64,000 bases of DNA from JABMQB01 sp963678235 (GCA_963678235.1 OY782766.1:3224001-3288000), one strand, 5' to 3'; counted from the stretch's first letter, positions 28,232 to 38,170 are shown. The notes: generated from the sequence alone by a model not told the origin. Translations and numbers: made by a program.

Positions 28232-29215
28232 ATGCGCACTATCTCTGAACTTCAAACTTTTTTTAACCACGAACTTCGTAAGGAACTGGAAACCCTGGCG
28301 CAAACCAATCCTGAAAATTTGTACATTCCAATAAAATATGCATTGGATATGGGAGGGAAAAGGATTCGGCCGGTAATGCTATTGCTGGTGCATGAGTTGT
28401 TTTCCAGTAAAATAGAAAATGCCATTCCGGGTGCAATTGCCATTGAGGTTTTCCATAATTTTACCCTTCTACACGACGATATTATGGACAAGGCGGAGTT
28501 ACGGAGAAACCAGGCTACTGTTTATCAAAAATTCAGTGAAAATGCGGCAATCCTGTCTGGGGATGCAATGTCGTTTATTTCCTTTCAATACTTATTAAAA
28601 AGCTCATCTAACCACTTGCCTGAAATTCTTAAATTATTTTCGAAAACTGCAGTGGAAGTTTGTGAAGGGCAACAATTTGACATGGATTTTGAAGACCGAA
28701 TTGATGTGAAAGAAGGGGAATACTTACGAATGATCCAGCTTAAAACTGCTGTATTACTGGGATGTTCACTTAAAACCGGGGCACTTTTGGCAAATGTCAA
28801 AGGGAAACGCGCCGATGAACTTTATAATTTGGGTATTAACCTTGGTTTGGCATTTCAGCTTCAAGACGATTTATTGGACACATTTGGAAACGAAAATACC
28901 TTCGGGAAAAAAATCGGGGGAGATATCGTTGCAAATAAAAAGACCTATCTCGCCATTAAGGCAATGGAACTGGCTGATAATAACCAGAAAAAAGAACTTC
29001 TCTCCTGGATGTGGCAAAAGGATGCAAATGACAAAGAAAAAATCAGGGCTGTCACCAACATATTCAAGCAACTAAAAATCAAAGAAATTACCCAAAATAA
29101 AATAGACTTTTATTTTGACGCAGCATCTGAAAACATTAAAAAATTAAGATTATCGTCTGAGCAAAAAAAACAACTCCGACATTTATCCGAAACACTTCTC
29201 AACAGAATTAACTAA
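28232..29215 (+). CDS. Polyprenyl diphosphate synthase
   Basis: Trans-isoprenyl diphosphate synthase of 327 residues, which extends allylic diphosphates with isopentenyl diphosphate to make the quinone side chain or similar. GGKRIRP is the IPP-binding region; the first Asp-rich motif is DDIMD at D82-D86, the second is DDLLD at D212-D216; GDAMSF and GKKIGGDI are conserved neighbours. Length and motifs fit the IspB/octaprenyl type; chain length cannot be read reliably. The gene starts 4 bases after the MMPL exporter stop, so the two are cotranscribed and may share a lipid pathway (inference). Confidence 0.94.
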   Translation: MRTISELQTFFNHELRKELETLAQTNPENLYIPIKYALDMGGKRIRPVMLLLVHELFSSKIENAIPGAIAIEVFHNFTLLHDDIMDKAELRRNQATVYQKFSENAAILSGDAMSFISFQYLLKSSSNHLPEILKLFSKTAVEVCEGQQFDMDFEDRIDVKEGEYLRMIQLKTAVLLGCSLKTGALLANVKGKRADELYNLGINLGLAFQLQDDLLDTFGNENTFGKKIGGDIVANKKTYLAIKAMELADNNQKKELLSWMWQKDANDKEKIRAVTNIFKQLKIKEITQNKIDFYFDAASENIKKLRLSSEQKKQLRHLSETLLNRIN

Positions 29216-29359
29216 GAAAATTATGCTACCGCTAGTTCAATTCGGTGCCATCAGATTGCCTTTTGCTGGTTTTTGAAACCATTTTTGCCTCAACTTGTTA
29301 AATCTTCCGTGTTAAATTTAAGAAGCATTTAATTCAGGCACTAAAAAAGGCTTTTTTTA

Positions 29360-29389
29360 TTGCATAAATGCAAAACAATACTAAATTTG
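29360..29389 (+). promoter_or_regulatory. Putative promoter of atpD-atpC
   Basis: A TTG at 29360-29362 is followed by exactly 19 bases and then TAAATTTG at 29382-29389. This matches the Bacteroidota -33/-7 promoter arrangement (TTTG or TTG, about 19 bases, TAnnTTTG). A transcript starting near 29396 would have a leader of about 50 bases before the atpD ATG at 29446. Confidence 0.65.
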
Positions 29390-29445
29390 TTAAGCTAAAA
29401 TTTTCCGGAAAGTATTACTATTCCCGATCAAAAACTCAAAGATAG

Positions 29446-30951
29446 ATGGCTAAAAATACAGGTAAAGTTTTACAGGTGATTGGACCTGTTGTTGATGTAA
29501 GTTTCGACCAGGAAGGAACTGAGCTTCCCAGTATTCACGATGCCCTGGAGATTGTCAGGCAAAATGAGGCAAATTTAATTATCGAGTGCCAGCAACACGT
29601 TGGCGAAAATACGGTTCGATGCATCGCATTGGATGCAACCGATGGCTTAAAACGTGGTATGGATGTTATCCCTACCGGTAGCCCGATTATTATGCCCAAA
29701 GGAGAAGTTGCCCTTGGAAGGTTATTAAATGTAACCGGAAATGCAATCGATGGATTGGAAGATCTTCCAAAGGAAGGATTAAGTATTCACAACGAACCAC
29801 CTAAATATGAAGAACTTACTACAGAAACCGAAGTTCTTTTTACCGGAATAAAAGTCATTGACCTGATTGAACCTTATGCAAAAGGAGGAAAAATCGGATT
29901 GTTCGGAGGAGCAGGTGTTGGTAAAACAGTACTTATTCAGGAATTAATCAATAACATTGCCCTCGCACATAGCGGTCTTTCTGTTTTTGCAGGAGTTGGG
30001 GAACGGACACGTGAAGGAAATGACTTACTTAGGGAGATGATTGAAGCCAACATTGTCGACTATGGTGAAAAATTTAAAGAATCCATGGAAAAAGGTGACT
30101 GGGATTTATCAACCGTTGACAGCAAATCTATCGAGAATTCAAAACTTGCCATGGTATTCGGGCAAATGAACGAACCACCAGGGGCGCGTGCACGTGTTGC
30201 TTTATCGGGATTAACCATTGCTGAAAGCCTTCGTGACGGTGATGGAACCGCCGGAAGTGGAAAAGACATTTTGTTTTTCGTAGATAATATTTTCCGTTTT
30301 ACACAAGCCGGATCTGAGGTATCTGCACTTTTGGGTAGGATGCCATCGGCAGTAGGTTATCAGCCAACATTGGCTACCGAGATGGGTGAGATGCAGGAAC
30401 GTATTACATCTACAAAAAACGGGTCAATCACATCGGTTCAGGCTGTTTATGTGCCTGCGGATGACTTAACAGACCCTGCCCCTGCAACCACATTTGCCCA
30501 CCTGGATGCAACCACCGTTTTAAGTAGGAAAATTTCGGAACTTGGAATTTACCCTGCAGTTGACCCACTTGATTCAACATCAAGGATATTATCTCCAGAA
30601 GTTGTTGGTGATGAACATTATAATTGTGCACAGAAAGTAAAAATGCTTCTTCAGAGGTATAAAGAGCTTCAGGACATTATTGCAATTTTGGGAATGGATG
30701 AACTTTCGGAAGAAGATAAACTGGTTGTTCACCGTGCAAGAAGGGTACAACGTTTCTTGTCTCAACCATTCTTTGTTGCCGAACAATTTACCGGATTAAA
30801 AGGAGAGCTTGTGTCAATTGAAGATACCATTAAAGGATTTAACATGATCATGGACGGTGAAGTTGATAAATACCCGGAAGCGGCATTTAACCTGGTTGGT
30901 ACTATCGAACAGGCAATTGAAAAAGGAGAAAGGCTACTTGCTGGCAAATAA
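29446..30951 (+). CDS. atpD: ATP synthase F1 subunit beta
   Basis: Catalytic beta subunit of F1F0 ATP synthase, 501 residues. The N-terminal barrel starts GKVLQVIGPVVDVSF; Walker A is GGAGVGKT (G154, K160); GERTREGNDL carries the catalytic Glu region; the Walker B Asp lies in ILFFVDNIFRFTQAGSEVS; the DELSEED loop appears as GMDELSEEDK. All essential residues are present and length is normal for Bacteroidota beta subunits (about 500, longer than the 460 of E. coli). It is followed by atpC after 33 bases. The other ATP synthase genes are not in the window, in agreement with a split atp locus in this phylum. Confidence 0.99.
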   Translation: MAKNTGKVLQVIGPVVDVSFDQEGTELPSIHDALEIVRQNEANLIIECQQHVGENTVRCIALDATDGLKRGMDVIPTGSPIIMPKGEVALGRLLNVTGNAIDGLEDLPKEGLSIHNEPPKYEELTTETEVLFTGIKVIDLIEPYAKGGKIGLFGGAGVGKTVLIQELINNIALAHSGLSVFAGVGERTREGNDLLREMIEANIVDYGEKFKESMEKGDWDLSTVDSKSIENSKLAMVFGQMNEPPGARARVALSGLTIAESLRDGDGTAGSGKDILFFVDNIFRFTQAGSEVSALLGRMPSAVGYQPTLATEMGEMQERITSTKNGSITSVQAVYVPADDLTDPAPATTFAHLDATTVLSRKISELGIYPAVDPLDSTSRILSPEVVGDEHYNCAQKVKMLLQRYKELQDIIAILGMDELSEEDKLVVHRARRVQRFLSQPFFVAEQFTGLKGELVSIEDTIKGFNMIMDGEVDKYPEAAFNLVGTIEQAIEKGERLLAGK

Positions 30952-30984
30952 TCTTTTCTTCAAACTAAAGATATACAAACGCTT

Positions 30985-31227
30985 ATGTTTCTTGAAATAA
31001 TCACACCTGACAAAAAAGTTTTTACCGGGGAAGTTAGTTTGGTTCAACTTCCGGGGAGTAAAGGTGCTTTTGAAATATTAAAAAACCACGCCCCGATAAT
31101 TTCCACCCTTACAAAAGGAACCATTAAAATTGTTTTGGAAGACGGATCGGAAAAATTATTTAATACCGATGGTGGAGTTATTGAAAACAAAGGAAATAAA
31201 ATTATTGTGTTGGTTGAATCCGCATAA
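30985..31227 (+). CDS. atpC: ATP synthase F1 subunit epsilon, short form
   Basis: Epsilon subunit of 80 residues containing only the N-terminal beta-sandwich (MFLEIITPDKKVFTGEVSLVQLPGSKGAFEIL through NDGGVIENKG-like strands). The C-terminal helical hairpin that inhibits ATP hydrolysis in E. coli is absent. This short form is common in Bacteroidota, so it is not a truncation. It is cotranscribed with atpD; a strong hairpin terminator follows 22 bases after the stop. Confidence 0.96.
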   Translation: MFLEIITPDKKVFTGEVSLVQLPGSKGAFEILKNHAPIISTLTKGTIKIVLEDGSEKLFNTDGGVIENKGNKIIVLVESA

Positions 31228-31249
31228 TTCTTAAGTAACAATATAGTTT

Positions 31250-31290
31250 ATACCCTAAAGTTCTTTGTATCTTTAGGGTATTATTTTTTA
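31250..31290 (+). terminator. Rho-independent terminator after atpC
   Basis: Perfect inverted repeat: ATACCCTAAAG (31250-31260), a ten-base loop, then CTTTAGGGTAT (31271-31281), followed by a T-rich run (TATTTTTTA). This 11-base-pair stem is a convincing terminator of the atpD-atpC transcript, and separates it from the glycosyltransferase gene. Confidence 0.85.
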
Positions 31291-31293
31291 AAC

Positions 31294-32289
31294 TTGAAAG
31301 TGAAATTTCTAATCATAAGATTCAGCTCAATTGGTGATATTGTTCTTACTTCACCAGTAATTCGCTGCCTGAAACAACAGGTGGAAGGAGCTGAAATTCA
31401 TTTTATTACGAAAGAGAAACATGCTAGCCTGCTGAATTCAAACCCCTATGTTTCAAAAGTTCATTTATTTAACGATAAGCTATCTACGTTGTTGGATGAA
31501 CTTGAAAAAGAAGGATTTGATTATGTAATTGACCTCCACCAAAACATTCGCAGCAATAGAATAAAAAGCCGCTTAAAAGCACAGGCTTTTACCTTTGAAA
31601 AACTGAATTACAAAAAATGGTTATTGGTTAATTTGAACATTAATACCCTGCCCGACATCCATATTGTTGACAGATACCTGGAAACCCTCTCGGTATTTAA
31701 TATTAAGAATGACAATCAGGGATTGGACTTTTTTGTGGATAAAAACCAGCCTTACGATTTCAAATGGCCTAAGGAATTCAAAAGTGGCTACGTTGCTTTT
31801 GTCATTGCCGGAACCTATTTTACCAAATGCCTTCCCGTTAAAAAGGTAATCGAAATATGCAACAAAATTGATAAACCAATTGTGCTTTTAGGAGGGAAAA
31901 GCGAGGTTGGAAATGCATCTCAAATTAGCAGTTTAAGTTCGGGCCGTATTCTTAACTTATGCGGAAAAACAAGCTTAAATGCATCGGCACAGATCATTGA
32001 AAAATCAAACATTGTTTTAAGCAACGATACCGGTTTAATGCATGTTGCAGCGGCATTTAAAAAGAAGATATTATCGTTTTGGGGAAATACCGTTCCTGCA
32101 TTGGGGATGTATCCTTACCAGGCTGATCCGGCATCGAAAATAATGGAAATAGAAGGCTTAAAATGCCGACCGTGTTCCAAGCTTGGTTACGACAAATGCC
32201 CCAAAAAGCATTTTAAATGTATGCTGGATATTTCAACGAATGAAGTTTGCGAATGGGTGGATGCAAACTTTAAAAGTGCGGCGGATTAA
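31294..32289 (+). CDS. Glycosyltransferase family 9 (heptosyltransferase-like)
   Basis: GT9-family glycosyltransferase of 331 residues, related to the ADP-heptose:LPS heptosyltransferases that build the LPS core. The N-terminus has FLIIRFSSIGDIVLTSPVIR, the family's nucleotide-sugar start; the C-terminal half has LLGGKSEV and SNDTGLMHVAAAFKKKILSFWG, including the conserved diphosphate-binding Asp-Thr-Gly region. Late cysteines (CRPCSKLGYDKCPKKHFKC) match the pattern found in Bacteroidota members. The start is TTG at 31294 or GTG at 31300; no ATG is available, and the terminator stem ends only a few bases upstream. The acceptor sugar cannot be predicted. Confidence 0.9.
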   Translation: MKVKFLIIRFSSIGDIVLTSPVIRCLKQQVEGAEIHFITKEKHASLLNSNPYVSKVHLFNDKLSTLLDELEKEGFDYVIDLHQNIRSNRIKSRLKAQAFTFEKLNYKKWLLVNLNINTLPDIHIVDRYLETLSVFNIKNDNQGLDFFVDKNQPYDFKWPKEFKSGYVAFVIAGTYFTKCLPVKKVIEICNKIDKPIVLLGGKSEVGNASQISSLSSGRILNLCGKTSLNASAQIIEKSNIVLSNDTGLMHVAAAFKKKILSFWGNTVPALGMYPYQADPASKIMEIEGLKCRPCSKLGYDKCPKKHFKCMLDISTNEVCEWVDANFKSAAD

Positions 32290-32297
32290 AATCCGCC
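32280..32297. repeat. Palindromic hairpin over the GT9 stop codon
   Basis: Perfect 7-base inverted repeat, GGCGGAT then TAAA then ATCCGCC. The stop codon of the glycosyltransferase lies in it. No T-tract follows on the plus strand; on the minus strand a short CTTTT follows, so it could weakly terminate the convergent DUF4249 transcript. It is much richer in G and C than its surroundings. Confidence 0.5.
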
Positions 32298-32330
32298 ACA
32301 GAATACATATCAGGATTACCAAAAGCATAA

Positions 32331-33227
32331 TTAAGGCCTTTCGTCCAATCCACTCTCTATACTTTCATCCACCAACACTACGTTAGAATTTGAGATGTCG
32401 TGTGCGGTAAACAATCCCAGCACTTCTTTCCCATCGCTCGAAGTAATGTTTCCTTTAATATTTGCAGGTGGCACACTAAACAAAAACCCTGTCTGGTTTT
32501 GCTCATACATCTGATAGTAAAAATCATAAGCAAATTCAGATATCGACGTTTGTTTCACCTGCACTTCGTCCATAAATTTTATCAACCTTTCGTCGGTTTC
32601 TTCAGGATCATGAAAGTCCGTAAAAATCTCCAACCCATCAATATAATTTCCATCCACAAATTCGTCGCTTGCCAATATGATGTACTCGGCATCACTAAGC
32701 AGTTCGTCATTTACGTAAAGATCCCATTTGTAATAGTCGCCAAGGCCTGGGCTTTCGGGTCCATAGGTAAATACACCTAAAAACCTTTTATCGCCCCTAA
32801 GGGATGCCCTCACCTGAATAGAATCGATTGCAACGACTGGTACCAGGAATTCGGTAGCTGTAAATGTTAGTTCCCCAACTTTGATGGTCATTGTGTATTC
32901 AACTCCGGGGACACCATAATAGTCAATATCTTCAGGTACGGTATAAAAACCACTTTCCCCATTACTGTCGGTTAAAACCACGCTGTTTTGAGGTTCCTGA
33001 TTATCGCTTATGGTAACCACAGCACCGCTTACACCCGTAAAACCATTGTCATCGTTAACAGGCATTCCTTTGTAGAGGTAAACATAGGGCTCATCTTCAG
33101 TGGTAATTTTTGCAGAAACGGCATAAAGATCTATGTCTTCATCGTTTAATTTAACATCAATTACGTCTTCACACGCTGTGAAAAGTAAAACGATTATTGC
33201 CGAAAAAATATATTTTAACTGTTTCAT
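32331..33227 (-). CDS. DUF4249 family lipoprotein
   Basis: Outer-surface or periplasmic lipoprotein of 298 residues. The signal ends in a lipobox with C19 (LLFTAC), followed by EDVIDVKL, the characteristic opening of the Bacteroidota DUF4249 family. The mature part begins with a carboxypeptidase-regulatory-like beta domain (GVSGAVVTISDN...VVLTDSNGESGFYTVP) and ends with a beta-rich module. DUF4249 genes normally lie next to a TonB-dependent receptor, as here (11-base gap after the receptor at 33238-35583), and are presumed to be its surface partner. Substrate unknown. Confidence 0.9.
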   Translation of the reverse strand: MKQLKYIFSAIIVLLFTACEDVIDVKLNDEDIDLYAVSAKITTEDEPYVYLYKGMPVNDDNGFTGVSGAVVTISDNQEPQNSVVLTDSNGESGFYTVPEDIDYYGVPGVEYTMTIKVGELTFTATEFLVPVVAIDSIQVRASLRGDKRFLGVFTYGPESPGLGDYYKWDLYVNDELLSDAEYIILASDEFVDGNYIDGLEIFTDFHDPEETDERLIKFMDEVQVKQTSISEFAYDFYYQMYEQNQTGFLFSVPPANIKGNITSSDGKEVLGLFTAHDISNSNVVLVDESIESGLDERP

Positions 33228-33237
33228 TTTTATTCAA

Positions 33238-35583
33238 TTAAAAGGTAAAGTTATAGGTGATTGATGGGATAACAGACCCAATAATAGAAAGCCGGGTAGC
33301 TTCTGAAATGTTCGGATTATCTTCGTTCTGTTTAAAAGTAACTGAGTAAGCATTCCTCCTTCCATAAACATTGTATAACGAAAGGTTGAGCGATTGTTTA
33401 AACTTCCTGTTTTTATTCTTTTTAAAATCGTAATTCACCGAAAGGTCGAGCCTATGGTAGGCTGGTATACGGTTACTGTTCCTGCTTGAATAATAATAAA
33501 TTGAATTGCCCTGTACATCGTATTTTAAGGCAGGATATGAGGTTGCATTTCCGGTGGCATAAAGCCAACTGGTTGAAAAATTCCATCGTTCTGAAAGTTC
33601 GTAGTTAAGTACAAGTGAAACATCGTGTGTCCGGTCGTAATTCGATGGATATGCTTTCCCATCGTTAATTCCAGGGATTTCCCTCATTGTTCTTGCCAGA
33701 GTGTAACTTAACCAGCCCGTAAAATCACCTTCCTGCTTTTTCACCATCATTTCAAGCCCGTACGAATAACCTTTCCCGCGTAACAATTCGGTTTCAAGGT
33801 CTTCGTTCAAGAAAAGCTCAGCACCATCTTTATAATCGATCACATTTTGCATGTTTTTATAATAGGTTTCCACCGAAGTTTCGATCATATCATTTGCAAA
33901 ATTTCTGAAATAACCCAGCGCAACCTGGTCGGCAATAAGTGGTTTGATATATTTATTACTTGGCAACCAAATATCTAATGGTGTTGGCGAATTTGTGTTC
34001 GAAATCAGGTGCAGGTTTTGAACCATACGGTTGTAAGAAGCTTTTACCGAACTATTTTCATCCAACGAATACTTTAGCGACAACCTTGGTTCAAGGTAAA
34101 TAAAAGGTTTTCCTATTTTATCCCACTTTTTATATTCTTTTTCGCCAATAATTTCATCGGCATTTGGTGAGTCCGGATTTAGATATTCCCTCACTTTTCC
34201 CCTTCCAACCTGCTGGAACACAGAAAGCCTAAACCCATATTTTAAGGTAAGTGAATTTGCAACTTGCTGCTCATTCGATGCATAAAAAGCACCTTCCAAA
34301 GCATTGTAATTGGTCAACTCTAAATCCGTAAAATAGGAGTTGTCACCCGTTTCAATTTTTCCCGGTTCGAAATGATGATAGAAAAAGTTCAGTCCATATT
34401 TGATTTTATTTCTTGAATTCAGATAATAGGTAAAATCTTCCTTGAAATTAAAATCCCTGATGGTTGAACTCCAATCAAATTGATCGGCACCGCTACCGGG
34501 AATACCCAGGTTATAGTCGTACTTGCTATAAATTACCGAAGTATTGGCAAAAAGATCGTCGCTGTACAAATGGTTCCATCTTACCGTTCCGGTTATGTTT
34601 CCCCAGTTCATATAAAGCGATTCACCTAAACTAAAATAATCATCACCGGTATAAGCAGAAATATAGACCCTGTCCTTATCACTAAATTGAATATTGGTTT
34701 TTAGGTTAAGGTCGTAGAAGTACAATTTGTTTTCTTTCAGTGATTCCAAACCAGCCAGTTTTCCAATAAAATCGGCATAAGTACGCCTTCCGGAAACAAT
34801 AAAGCTCCACTTATCTTTAATAATTGGACCTTCCAACGTTAAGCGACTCGAAATATTTCCAACACCTCCGCTTCCCTGCAAATTTTTTGAGTTCCCGTCC
34901 TTCATTCTGATATCAATAACTGAAGAAGCTTTTCCACCATACATTGCCGGAATCCCTCCTTTATATACCTGGATATCTTTAATTGCATCGGAATTAAAAA
35001 CCGAAAAGAAACCCATTAAATGGGAGGCATTATAAACCGGGGCTTCGTCCAGTAAAAGCAAGTTCTCATCGGGACCGCCCCCGCGAACATACAATCCTGA
35101 ACTACCTTCACCACCACTTTGTATTCCTGGTAAAAGGGTAATACTTTTCAAAACATCAACCTCTCCAAAAAACGATGGAAGCTTTTTCACCAGCTTCACC
35201 TGCATTTTTTCCATACTCATGGCAATGCTTTCCACATTGTTATCCCGCTTTTCGGCCGATACGGTAACCTCACCAATATCGCGACTGTTTTCTTTCAACA
35301 AAATATTTTGTTTTTGATTGGAAGTTAAATCCACTTGAATGGTTTGGCTATCGTACCCGATATAAGAAAAAGTAACTTCATATTTTGCCGGAGGAGCAGA
35401 AATAGAATAATATCCATAAGGATTGGAGATACCCCCTGTTTTTAATTCGGAGATATAAACAGTTGCTCCAATGAGAACCTCCCCGTTTGCGCTATCTTTA
35501 ATATACCCGCTCAGGTAACTATTCTGACTAATACCCTGAATTGCAGGCAATAATAAAAATAATAAAAGACAAATTTGTTTCAT
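33238..35583 (-). CDS. TonB-dependent receptor with carboxypeptidase-like N-terminal domain
   Basis: Outer-membrane TonB-dependent transporter of 781 residues. A signal peptide (MKQICLLLFLLLPAIQGISQ) is followed by a CarboxypepD_reg-like domain (LSGYIKDSANGEVLIGATVYI...), a plug (GLYVRGGGPDENLLLLDEAPVYNASHLMG) and a beta-barrel ending in ITYNFTF with terminal Phe, as needed for BAM insertion. It is cotranscribed with the DUF4249 lipoprotein (11 bases). The receptor has no SusD partner, so it is not a classical glycan-uptake SusCD pair. The ligand may be a siderophore, peptide or other molecule; nothing in the sequence identifies it. Confidence 0.95.
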   Translation of the reverse strand: MKQICLLLFLLLPAIQGISQNSYLSGYIKDSANGEVLIGATVYISELKTGGISNPYGYYSISAPPAKYEVTFSYIGYDSQTIQVDLTSNQKQNILLKENSRDIGEVTVSAEKRDNNVESIAMSMEKMQVKLVKKLPSFFGEVDVLKSITLLPGIQSGGEGSSGLYVRGGGPDENLLLLDEAPVYNASHLMGFFSVFNSDAIKDIQVYKGGIPAMYGGKASSVIDIRMKDGNSKNLQGSGGVGNISSRLTLEGPIIKDKWSFIVSGRRTYADFIGKLAGLESLKENKLYFYDLNLKTNIQFSDKDRVYISAYTGDDYFSLGESLYMNWGNITGTVRWNHLYSDDLFANTSVIYSKYDYNLGIPGSGADQFDWSSTIRDFNFKEDFTYYLNSRNKIKYGLNFFYHHFEPGKIETGDNSYFTDLELTNYNALEGAFYASNEQQVANSLTLKYGFRLSVFQQVGRGKVREYLNPDSPNADEIIGEKEYKKWDKIGKPFIYLEPRLSLKYSLDENSSVKASYNRMVQNLHLISNTNSPTPLDIWLPSNKYIKPLIADQVALGYFRNFANDMIETSVETYYKNMQNVIDYKDGAELFLNEDLETELLRGKGYSYGLEMMVKKQEGDFTGWLSYTLARTMREIPGINDGKAYPSNYDRTHDVSLVLNYELSERWNFSTSWLYATGNATSYPALKYDVQGNSIYYYSSRNSNRIPAYHRLDLSVNYDFKKNKNRKFKQSLNLSLYNVYGRRNAYSVTFKQNEDNPNISEATRLSIIGSVIPSITYNFTF

Positions 35584-35833
35584 TTAAAAAGTGTTTAATA
35601 GTTTTCATGGCTTTAATTACTTATCTACTGACAGGAGAAAAAACCAAAGGTTGCTTTTCATGTGTAAATAATAAATTAATTATCGTAAAGGTGGGACGAT
35701 TTCGTAAGCAACAAGCTTAGAAACCTATAAAGTTCAAGTTTTTATCGGCAAATGGAGAAAAACGAAAATTTAAGTAAAAAAAAGTCCCGATAAAATATAC
35801 CGGAACCTCTCTTTTTATTCCAAATTTGAATAC

Positions 35834-38170
35834 TTAGAATTCGATTTTATAACTAATATTCGGAATTACAATTGCTTCCAGTTCTTTTTCAATATTTCCT
35901 GTTTGAAGGTTTCTTCTAAATCCATAAAACTCTTTTACCCCGGTCGCATTGATTATATTAATGGACCAAGTTGAAGTATGTTTGGCTTTGTTGATTTTAT
36001 AATTTAAGGTAAAATGAACAAACAATGTTGGATCCAAGGATTCGTCAAAAGCCCTATTATAATTGTATATAATTTCTCCTGAATTGCCTGAAGCAGAATA
36101 ATCAACCGGAATGTAGCGATCTCCACCCTGGAAAGCAATCTTCCCATTAATATTCAATAGGTTTTGCTTTTCCCAACCAAGTTGCCATTCTTTCCCGGCA
36201 AGCAAATTAATCAGGAATTCCCTGTTATACCTAGTATTCCTCCAAATGCCATCCCCTCCTTTATATTCCGAGTTAAACACAGAGGCAGTAAGCATATAAT
36301 AATACCCCCTTTGTAAAAACCTTTCGAGCGTGATATCGATCCCGAAATTTTTTGCTTCACCTTTATTTACCAAAGGTGAATTCACAAACCAATTGTCTTT
36401 TACATTAATAGTTGAAAAATACGTTCCATCTTCAACCGGAACATTGCTGAGCCACTGATAGTAAGGCTCCACTTTTAGGCGGGCATTTTCGCCAAGTGAG
36501 CAGTTATAATTAAAAACCAAATGGTTCGACTGCATAAAATCCAGGTTTTTATTGATAAGTTCCCCTGTTTCATTTTTAGCAAAATATACATTGGTCCTTT
36601 CTAACCTGCTGTGTAAACCATACGCCAAACCAACCGACTGACTTGGCATAAACTGCCAATTTAGTGCAATCCTTGGTTCAAAAGTTGAATTTTTATTTAG
36701 GGTAAAATATTGGAAATGTGCCCCTAAGGTTGTGCTTAGGTTTTGAGACAACCTAATCTTTGAGCCGGAATAGGCAGAAACCAAATAAGTATTTCCTTTG
36801 CTTTGTACATAAGTTTGCAACTCATCTCCAGGCTGTGGAGCACTTTTTATCGTCATATCATAGTTTTGGTTGGTTATAATAAAGCCTGTGCGGTTGGTAT
36901 GTTGCTTCCCAAATTTATGGTTCAAGTAACTCGACAAAACCAAATTCCAATTGGTATTTTTTATCTTTTCCCTATGTTGTAGCATCATTTCTTCATCCAT
37001 TTCATCCACATAATAGTCTAAACCATTCCCGGCAGCAGCCAATGACGAGCGTAAATAGGTATCATCCCCAAGATATATTTTATGGGTCAATCCTGACGCA
37101 CCCATATATTGCGATGCATCACTTTCCTCCTTATCCTGTTTATATACCCAATCCTCCTGGCTTTTTTCGGCATTTGTCCCCGAACCATCTAAAAGACCTA
37201 TTCCCCAGAATGAAAATGTTCCTGCTTTTTTAGTTGGAAAATTCAATTTAAACGCCAAATCCTGGTAGTTTGTCCCTCCTGCATCTTCTGGCAACAATGG
37301 TGTCAACAACGATAAGGTTGAATATCGGTAATTAAAGAGATAGGTGGATTTAGCACCTTTTTTAAAAGGTCCTTCAGAAGAAAGGTCAATGCCAATCCCT
37401 CCAATCTGAAAGGTATGCTCATGTTTCGAATTATTTCCGGTCCTCATGAAAATATCAAAAACACCCGAAGTTGCGTTGCCATATTCGGCCGGAAAAGCAC
37501 CTGTATAAAAATCGGAGTTTGCCAACATTTGGCTGCTTAGTGCTGTTAAGCCACCAGCCCCAAAGGCTGTAAGATCGGCAAAGTGGTTTGGATTGGGAAT
37601 TTCGACCCCTTCCATCCTCCACGAAAGCATTTGTGGAGCATTCCCCCGGATTACAATCCCGTTATCGCCAAGGTTACTGGCCACTCCTGCAAAAGAAGAT
37701 GCCAAACGTGCTGGATCATCAAAACCTCCTGCATATCTTTGGGCTTCTTCCACACTCAACATTCGGGAACTAACCATCGCCATGGTATTTAAAGCTTCTT
37801 CTTTGTTCGTTTTTGGTTTCACTTTAATTTCATCCAACGAAATTAGCGACTCCCGCAACTGGACTTTAACAACCACTTCTTTACCAGTGGCAACCAATAC
37901 CTCACGTACCAATGCTGGTTCATATCCCAGGTAGCTAACCTCCAAATCATACCTTCCTACCGGCACTCGCACAAGAATAAAATTCCCATCCATATTGGAA
38001 ATCGTCCCCAACAATGGATCTGTATTTTTAACAACAACATTTGCAAACGGGATAGGTGCCCCGGTTGATCGATCTGTTACCATTCCTTTGATTGTTTGGG
38101 TTTCACTTTGCCCAAAACAATAGGAATTTGCGATCCATAAGAATAAAATGAATAATTTAATCGTTTTCAT
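35834..38170 (-). CDS. TonB-dependent receptor, second copy
   Basis: Outer-membrane receptor of 778 residues from the ATG at 38170 (MKTIKLFILFLWIANSYCFG); the frame extends to a TTG at 38182, but the signal peptide begins at the ATG. It has the CarboxypepD_reg-like domain (IKGMVTDRSTGAPIPFANVVV), a plug (DNGIVIRGNAPQMLSWRMEGVEIPNP) and a barrel ending ISYKIEF. It lies 250 bases upstream of the other receptor and is divergent from a PAS-LuxR gene that could regulate it. The two receptors are distant paralogues with different plug sequences. Ligand unknown. Confidence 0.94.
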   Translation of the reverse strand: MKTIKLFILFLWIANSYCFGQSETQTIKGMVTDRSTGAPIPFANVVVKNTDPLLGTISNMDGNFILVRVPVGRYDLEVSYLGYEPALVREVLVATGKEVVVKVQLRESLISLDEIKVKPKTNKEEALNTMAMVSSRMLSVEEAQRYAGGFDDPARLASSFAGVASNLGDNGIVIRGNAPQMLSWRMEGVEIPNPNHFADLTAFGAGGLTALSSQMLANSDFYTGAFPAEYGNATSGVFDIFMRTGNNSKHEHTFQIGGIGIDLSSEGPFKKGAKSTYLFNYRYSTLSLLTPLLPEDAGGTNYQDLAFKLNFPTKKAGTFSFWGIGLLDGSGTNAEKSQEDWVYKQDKEESDASQYMGASGLTHKIYLGDDTYLRSSLAAAGNGLDYYVDEMDEEMMLQHREKIKNTNWNLVLSSYLNHKFGKQHTNRTGFIITNQNYDMTIKSAPQPGDELQTYVQSKGNTYLVSAYSGSKIRLSQNLSTTLGAHFQYFTLNKNSTFEPRIALNWQFMPSQSVGLAYGLHSRLERTNVYFAKNETGELINKNLDFMQSNHLVFNYNCSLGENARLKVEPYYQWLSNVPVEDGTYFSTINVKDNWFVNSPLVNKGEAKNFGIDITLERFLQRGYYYMLTASVFNSEYKGGDGIWRNTRYNREFLINLLAGKEWQLGWEKQNLLNINGKIAFQGGDRYIPVDYSASGNSGEIIYNYNRAFDESLDPTLFVHFTLNYKINKAKHTSTWSINIINATGVKEFYGFRRNLQTGNIEKELEAIVIPNISYKIEF

